DNA of 7,739 bases from UBA1738 sp045577675 (lineage in GTDB: Bacteria; Bacillota; Clostridia; UBA1381). The position numbers were made by a program, and so were the translations under genes. Every line of letters begins with the position of its first letter. Within the stretch, counting starts at the first letter, position 1. Shown here in pieces: positions 5,441 through 7,739 of the stretch. A model generated the notes under the pieces. The model searched no databases and was not told the origin of the DNA. It saw only the letters and a list, made by a program, of their open reading frames with translations. The DNA lies in assembly GCA_045577675.1 (NCBI GenBank), contig JAZNIV010000118.1:1-7739 (forward strand). Direction: 5' to 3'.

Positions 5441-6325
5441 ATGCAGGAGCTTTTAGAAGGGTTCGTTTTTTCGCTGATAGGTGAGCAGGCAAAATCTAAA
5501 AACACAATCCTGTCATATAAGCGTGATGTATCGCATTACCTTGATTTTCTAAAGGAAAGAAATATAAAAAATATAGCTAAAACAGACCGTACAACAGTGC
5601 TTACATATCTACTCCTTTTAAAAAAACAGGGAAAGGCTGCATCAACAATTTCAAGGCGGCTCGCGTCGCTGAGGTCCTTTTATATGTATGTTATTGACAG
5701 TGGCGTTAAGATGAAGGACCCTACTATGAATCTGGAAACACCGCAGGTGTCACGAAAAAAACCAAGTGTTTTAACTACGGCGGAGATTGAACTGCTGCTT
5801 TCTCAGCCTGAATGTGTTGACGCAAAAGGTTATCGGGATAAAGCGATGCTGGAGCTTTTATATGCAACAGGAATAAAGGTCTCTGAGCTTATTAACCTGA
5901 CCATAGACGATATTAATTTAAAGCAAGGGTATTTAAACTGCCGTACTGCTACTCACGAGCGTGATGTGCCTATAGGTAATCTTGCGGTGGCAGCGGTAAG
6001 CAACTATATGGATTTTGCACGTCCTAATATGGTGCCTGATGACAATGTAAGGTTTCTTTTCTTAAACTGCAACGGGACAAAGCTTTCAAGGCAGGGCTTT
6101 TGGAAAATCTTAAAGCAATACAGGAAGTCTGCGGGTATTGAAAAGGATATAACTCCGTACACACTTCGTCACTCCTTTGCAATACATCTGCTTGAAAATG
6201 GTGCTGATTTAAAGGCGATTTCTCAGATGCTTGGCCATACGGATATCTCTGTTACGCAGGTGTATACGCAGATTGTAGACGGCGGAATCAGGAGCATTTA
6301 TGAAAAGGCACACCCGAGGGCTTGA
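5441..6325 (+). CDS. Xer-like tyrosine recombinase with altered catalytic residues
   Basis: This 294-residue protein has the full XerC/XerD layout. A SAM-like core-binding domain (about 1-90) is followed by a catalytic domain (about 105-294), and the protein ends in HPRA like E. coli XerD. True Xer proteins resolve chromosome dimers at dif with a partner or alone. Conserved here are LRHSFAIHLLENGADL with R243, MLGHTD with H266, and QVYTQI with the nucleophile Y275. Three positions are unusual: ATGIKVSEL has K146 where XerD has catalytic R148; the beta-hairpin GYLNCRTATHERDVP (163-176) lacks the catalytic Lys (K172 of XerD); and TPYTLRH has Y240 in place of the HxxR histidine. ATG codons at 5438 and 5441 follow GGAGGG (5429-5434); the second is better spaced (6 nt rather than 3). 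It may be a specialised or impaired Xer paralogue rather than the dif enzyme, so I withhold the symbol xerD. Confidence 0.85.
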   Translation: MQELLEGFVFSLIGEQAKSKNTILSYKRDVSHYLDFLKERNIKNIAKTDRTTVLTYLLLLKKQGKAASTISRRLASLRSFYMYVIDSGVKMKDPTMNLETPQVSRKKPSVLTTAEIELLLSQPECVDAKGYRDKAMLELLYATGIKVSELINLTIDDINLKQGYLNCRTATHERDVPIGNLAVAAVSNYMDFARPNMVPDDNVRFLFLNCNGTKLSRQGFWKILKQYRKSAGIEKDITPYTLRHSFAIHLLENGADLKAISQMLGHTDISVTQVYTQIVDGGIRSIYEKAHPRA

Positions 6326-6330
6326 GGGTA

Positions 6331-6361
6331 GTGCAAAAAAACTTGTTTATTGTGCAAAAAA
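6331..6361 (+). repeat. Two direct GTGCAAAAAA repeats upstream of the kinase promoter
   Basis: GTGCAAAAAA occurs at 6331-6340 and again at 6352-6361. The copies are identical over 10 bp and start 21 bp apart, so they face the same side of the helix. They lie directly upstream of the -35 box at 6368, the position of an activator site. No binding protein can be named. Confidence 0.5.
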
Positions 6362-6376
6362 TAATGCTTGCATTAT
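6361..6376 (+). promoter_or_regulatory. Inverted repeat over the -35 box, candidate operator
   Basis: ATAATGC-TT-GCATTAT is a perfect 7-bp inverted repeat with a 2-bp centre. It covers the whole -35 hexamer (6368-6373) of the kinase promoter, as a repressor operator would. The arms are too short and lie too far upstream to act as an RNA structure, since transcription should begin near 6403. Confidence 0.5.
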
Positions 6377-6396
6377 GTGGTAATAAGTGGTATAAT
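6368..6396 (+). promoter_or_regulatory. Sigma-A-type promoter for the sugar kinase gene
   Basis: TTGCAT (6368-6373) and TATAAT (6391-6396) are 17 bp apart, and the -10 is extended (TGGTATAAT). This is the strongest promoter-like sequence in the window. The start codon is 51 nt downstream of the -10, leaving a leader of roughly 45 nt. Confidence 0.8.
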
Positions 6397-6447
6397 AGAA
6401 TCGTTGTGGTTAAATTACATAGTATCCGATTTTGAGGAGGAAGAAAA

Positions 6448-7518
6448 ATGAATATTGATCTGAACGATGTTCTGGATAAGTTTGCTGTTCATGCAAAAAT
6501 AGAAGAATATGGAAACGGTCACATCAATGATACCTACAGAACTTCTGCAAAGGATTGTATCTTGCAGAGAATTAATACGAACGTATTCAAAGAACCGGAA
6601 CAGATGATGGAAAATATAGACAAGGTGACATCTTTCTTAAGAGATAAGATTGAAAAAGAGGGCGGAGATCCGAACCGTGAAACAATGAGAGTCATCAAAA
6701 CGATAGACGGCAAGAACTGCTATAAGGTTGATGATGACCATGTGTTCCGTATGTATAGCTTTATAGAAAGAACAAAAAGTATAGATGTAGGAACAAAAGA
6801 GGATATGTACCGTGCAGGAATCGGGTTCGGTCATTTCCAGAAGCTGCTCGGTGATTTTCCGGCAGATACTCTTTATGAAACAATTGCTAACTTTCATAAT
6901 ACTCCCAAGCGTGTAAAAGACCTTGAGGAGGCTGTTTTGCTGGACAAGGCGGGACGTGCTTCATCTGTTATGGAAGAGATTGAATTTGTGCGTGAGTGTG
7001 CGGCATTTGCATCGGTTGTTACAGATGGTATTTTGGATGGCTCAATTCCTTTAAGAGTTACTCATAACGACACTAAGATAAACAACATCCTTTTTGATGA
7101 GGAAACAGGCGATGCGGTTTGTGTTATTGACCTTGACACTGTTATGCCGGGAAGTGCACTCTACGATTTTGGTGATGCACTAAGAATCGGTGCTTCAACC
7201 GCAGCAGAGGATGAAACTAATCTGGATATTGTAACTTTCGATACAGAAATTTTTGAGAATTTTGCAAAGGGTTACTTCAGCGAAATGGGCGAAAAGCTTA
7301 CAGAAAGAGAGATTGAGCTTCTGCCGTTCTCTGCAAAGCTTTTGACCTTTGAGTGCGGAACAAGATTTTTGACCGACTACTTAAACGGAGATACATATTT
7401 TAAAATTCACAGAGAGTATCATAATCTTGACAGAGCAAGAAACCAGTTTAAGCTGGTTCGGGATATTGCGAGCAAGGAAGAAGAATTAAATAATATCATA
7501 AAGGGCTTAAGAAAGTAA
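6448..7518 (+). CDS. Phosphotransferase (APH/choline kinase fold), N-acetylhexosamine 1-kinase-like
   Basis: This 356-residue cytoplasmic kinase of the aminoglycoside-phosphotransferase fold closely resembles the NahK/LnpB type of Bifidobacterium. NahK phosphorylates GlcNAc or GalNAc at C1 in the lacto-N-biose/galacto-N-biose pathway. Shared features are YGNGHINDTY (21-30) as the nucleotide loop, ILQRINTNVF (38-47), FRMYSFIE (100-107), the catalytic loop VTHNDTKINNILFDE (204-218) with D208, and CVIDLDTVMPGSALYDFGDALR (225-246) with metal-binding D228/D230. TAAEDE (251-256) and GTRFLTDYLNGD (304-315) also match. Length agrees with NahK (about 360). The ATG has GAGGAGG 7 nt upstream (6434-6440). 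It has its own promoter and terminator, so it stands alone; no lacto-N-biose phosphorylase, uridylyltransferase or epimerase is visible in the window. The fold and subfamily are well supported; the exact sugar substrate is not. Confidence 0.82.
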   Translation: MNIDLNDVLDKFAVHAKIEEYGNGHINDTYRTSAKDCILQRINTNVFKEPEQMMENIDKVTSFLRDKIEKEGGDPNRETMRVIKTIDGKNCYKVDDDHVFRMYSFIERTKSIDVGTKEDMYRAGIGFGHFQKLLGDFPADTLYETIANFHNTPKRVKDLEEAVLLDKAGRASSVMEEIEFVRECAAFASVVTDGILDGSIPLRVTHNDTKINNILFDEETGDAVCVIDLDTVMPGSALYDFGDALRIGASTAAEDETNLDIVTFDTEIFENFAKGYFSEMGEKLTEREIELLPFSAKLLTFECGTRFLTDYLNGDTYFKIHREYHNLDRARNQFKLVRDIASKEEELNNIIKGLRK

Positions 7519-7538
7519 AAAGCTTGAAAAGATATGAG

Positions 7539-7591
7539 CCGACCACCCTGAAAAGCAGACCAAAAGCTGATGATTGGGAGGTCGGTTTTTT
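7539..7591 (+). terminator. Rho-independent terminator of the kinase gene
   Basis: CCGACC-A-CCC (7539-7548) and GGG-A-GGTCGG (7576-7585) pair over 9 bp with one A/A mismatch, and TTTTTT follows at 7586-7591. The loop is unusually long (27 nt) and holds a smaller AGC/GCT pairing. It starts 20 nt after the kinase stop. Confidence 0.8.
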
Positions 7592-7619
7592 GTTATGCAA
7601 AGATAAACAATGATTAATG

Positions 7620-7648
7620 TTGCGTAAATTTATAAATTATGGTAAAAT
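7620..7648 (+). promoter_or_regulatory. Promoter for the gene at the right edge
   Basis: TTGCGT (7620-7625) and an extended -10 TGGTAAAAT (7640-7648) are separated by 17 bp between hexamers. The ATG at 7704 is 55 nt downstream of the -10. It follows the kinase terminator, so this begins a new transcription unit. Confidence 0.65.
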
Positions 7649-7703
7649 ATAAACATAATTATTTAAAAATGACAAATACTAATTGAAAAAAGGAGAGAAA
7701 TAT

Positions 7704-7739
7704 ATGTTCAGAGGAAAAGTAGTAGTAATCGGTGCGGGG
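7704..7739 (+). CDS. N terminus of a Rossmann-fold (NAD- or FAD-binding) protein, 3'-truncated
   Basis: Only 12 residues are in the window: MFRGKVVVIGAG. The AGGAG at 7691-7695, 8 nt upstream, supports the ATG. A short beta strand followed by GAG is the start of a dinucleotide-binding fold, as in L-lactate or malate dehydrogenases and in many FAD oxidoreductases. Because GxGxxG is cut off, the family cannot be decided. A lactate dehydrogenase is a reasonable guess for this kind of N terminus, but no more than that. Confidence 0.6.
   Translation, partial: MFRGKVVVIGAG

Noticed and set aside
5441..6325. Integrase of a prophage or transposon
   Set aside because: Length, domain layout, HPRA tail and position after spoIIM fit the Xer family. 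No att-like repeats, excisionase, or phage or transposon genes are nearby.
6448..7518. Aminoglycoside-resistance phosphotransferase
   Set aside because: The HND catalytic loop is shared with that superfamily, but the flanking blocks (YGNGHINDTY, QRINTNVF, THNDTKINNILFD, TAAEDE) match N-acetylhexosamine 1-kinase-type proteins, not drug-modifying enzymes.

Overview
The window looks like ordinary chromosome from a spore-forming, AT-rich Gram-positive anaerobe of the class Clostridia. The evidence is an alpha/beta-type small acid-soluble spore protein, spoIIM, strong GGAGG-type ribosome binding sites, a DUF4364 regulator (a family I associate with Clostridia), and a spoIIM/xer-like pair that recalls the Bacillus spoIIM-fur-xerD region. 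An N-acetylhexosamine-kinase-like gene would fit a gut, glycan-using lifestyle, but that is inference. I see no phage, insertion sequence, CRISPR array, rRNA or tRNA.

Layout. (1) 1-601: the 3' end of a DUF2752 membrane protein (+) converges on a spore-protein gene (-), with a hairpin between them that may terminate both. (2) 761-1451: a DUF4364 winged-helix-type gene (-) has its own terminator and is divergent from rnhB. The two genes share a 107-bp intergenic region with back-to-back extended -10 promoters. (3) 1449-3365: rnhB, yraN and an M19 dipeptidase form a tight operon: ATGA overlap, then a 19-nt gap. The first two are genome-maintenance genes and the third handles dipeptides. (4) 3438-4728: a class I aspartate aminotransferase with its own promoter. 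(5) 4748-6325: a long hairpin leads into spoIIM, which starts at GTG, followed by a Xer-type tyrosine recombinase. The recombinase keeps the family fold and the nucleophilic tyrosine but departs from the canonical active site at three places. (6) 6331-7591: a NahK/APH-like sugar kinase sits behind a structured promoter (two direct repeats and an inverted repeat on the -35) and ends at a terminator. (7) 7620-7739: a promoter and the first 12 codons of a Rossmann-fold protein.

The genes mostly serve separate housekeeping and sporulation roles. I do not see a convincing new multi-gene system. The points most worth a second look are the altered catalytic residues of the Xer-like protein, the hairpin and start-stop arrangement in front of spoIIM, and the repeat architecture of the kinase promoter. 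All motif and family calls come from reading the sequence; no database search was run.
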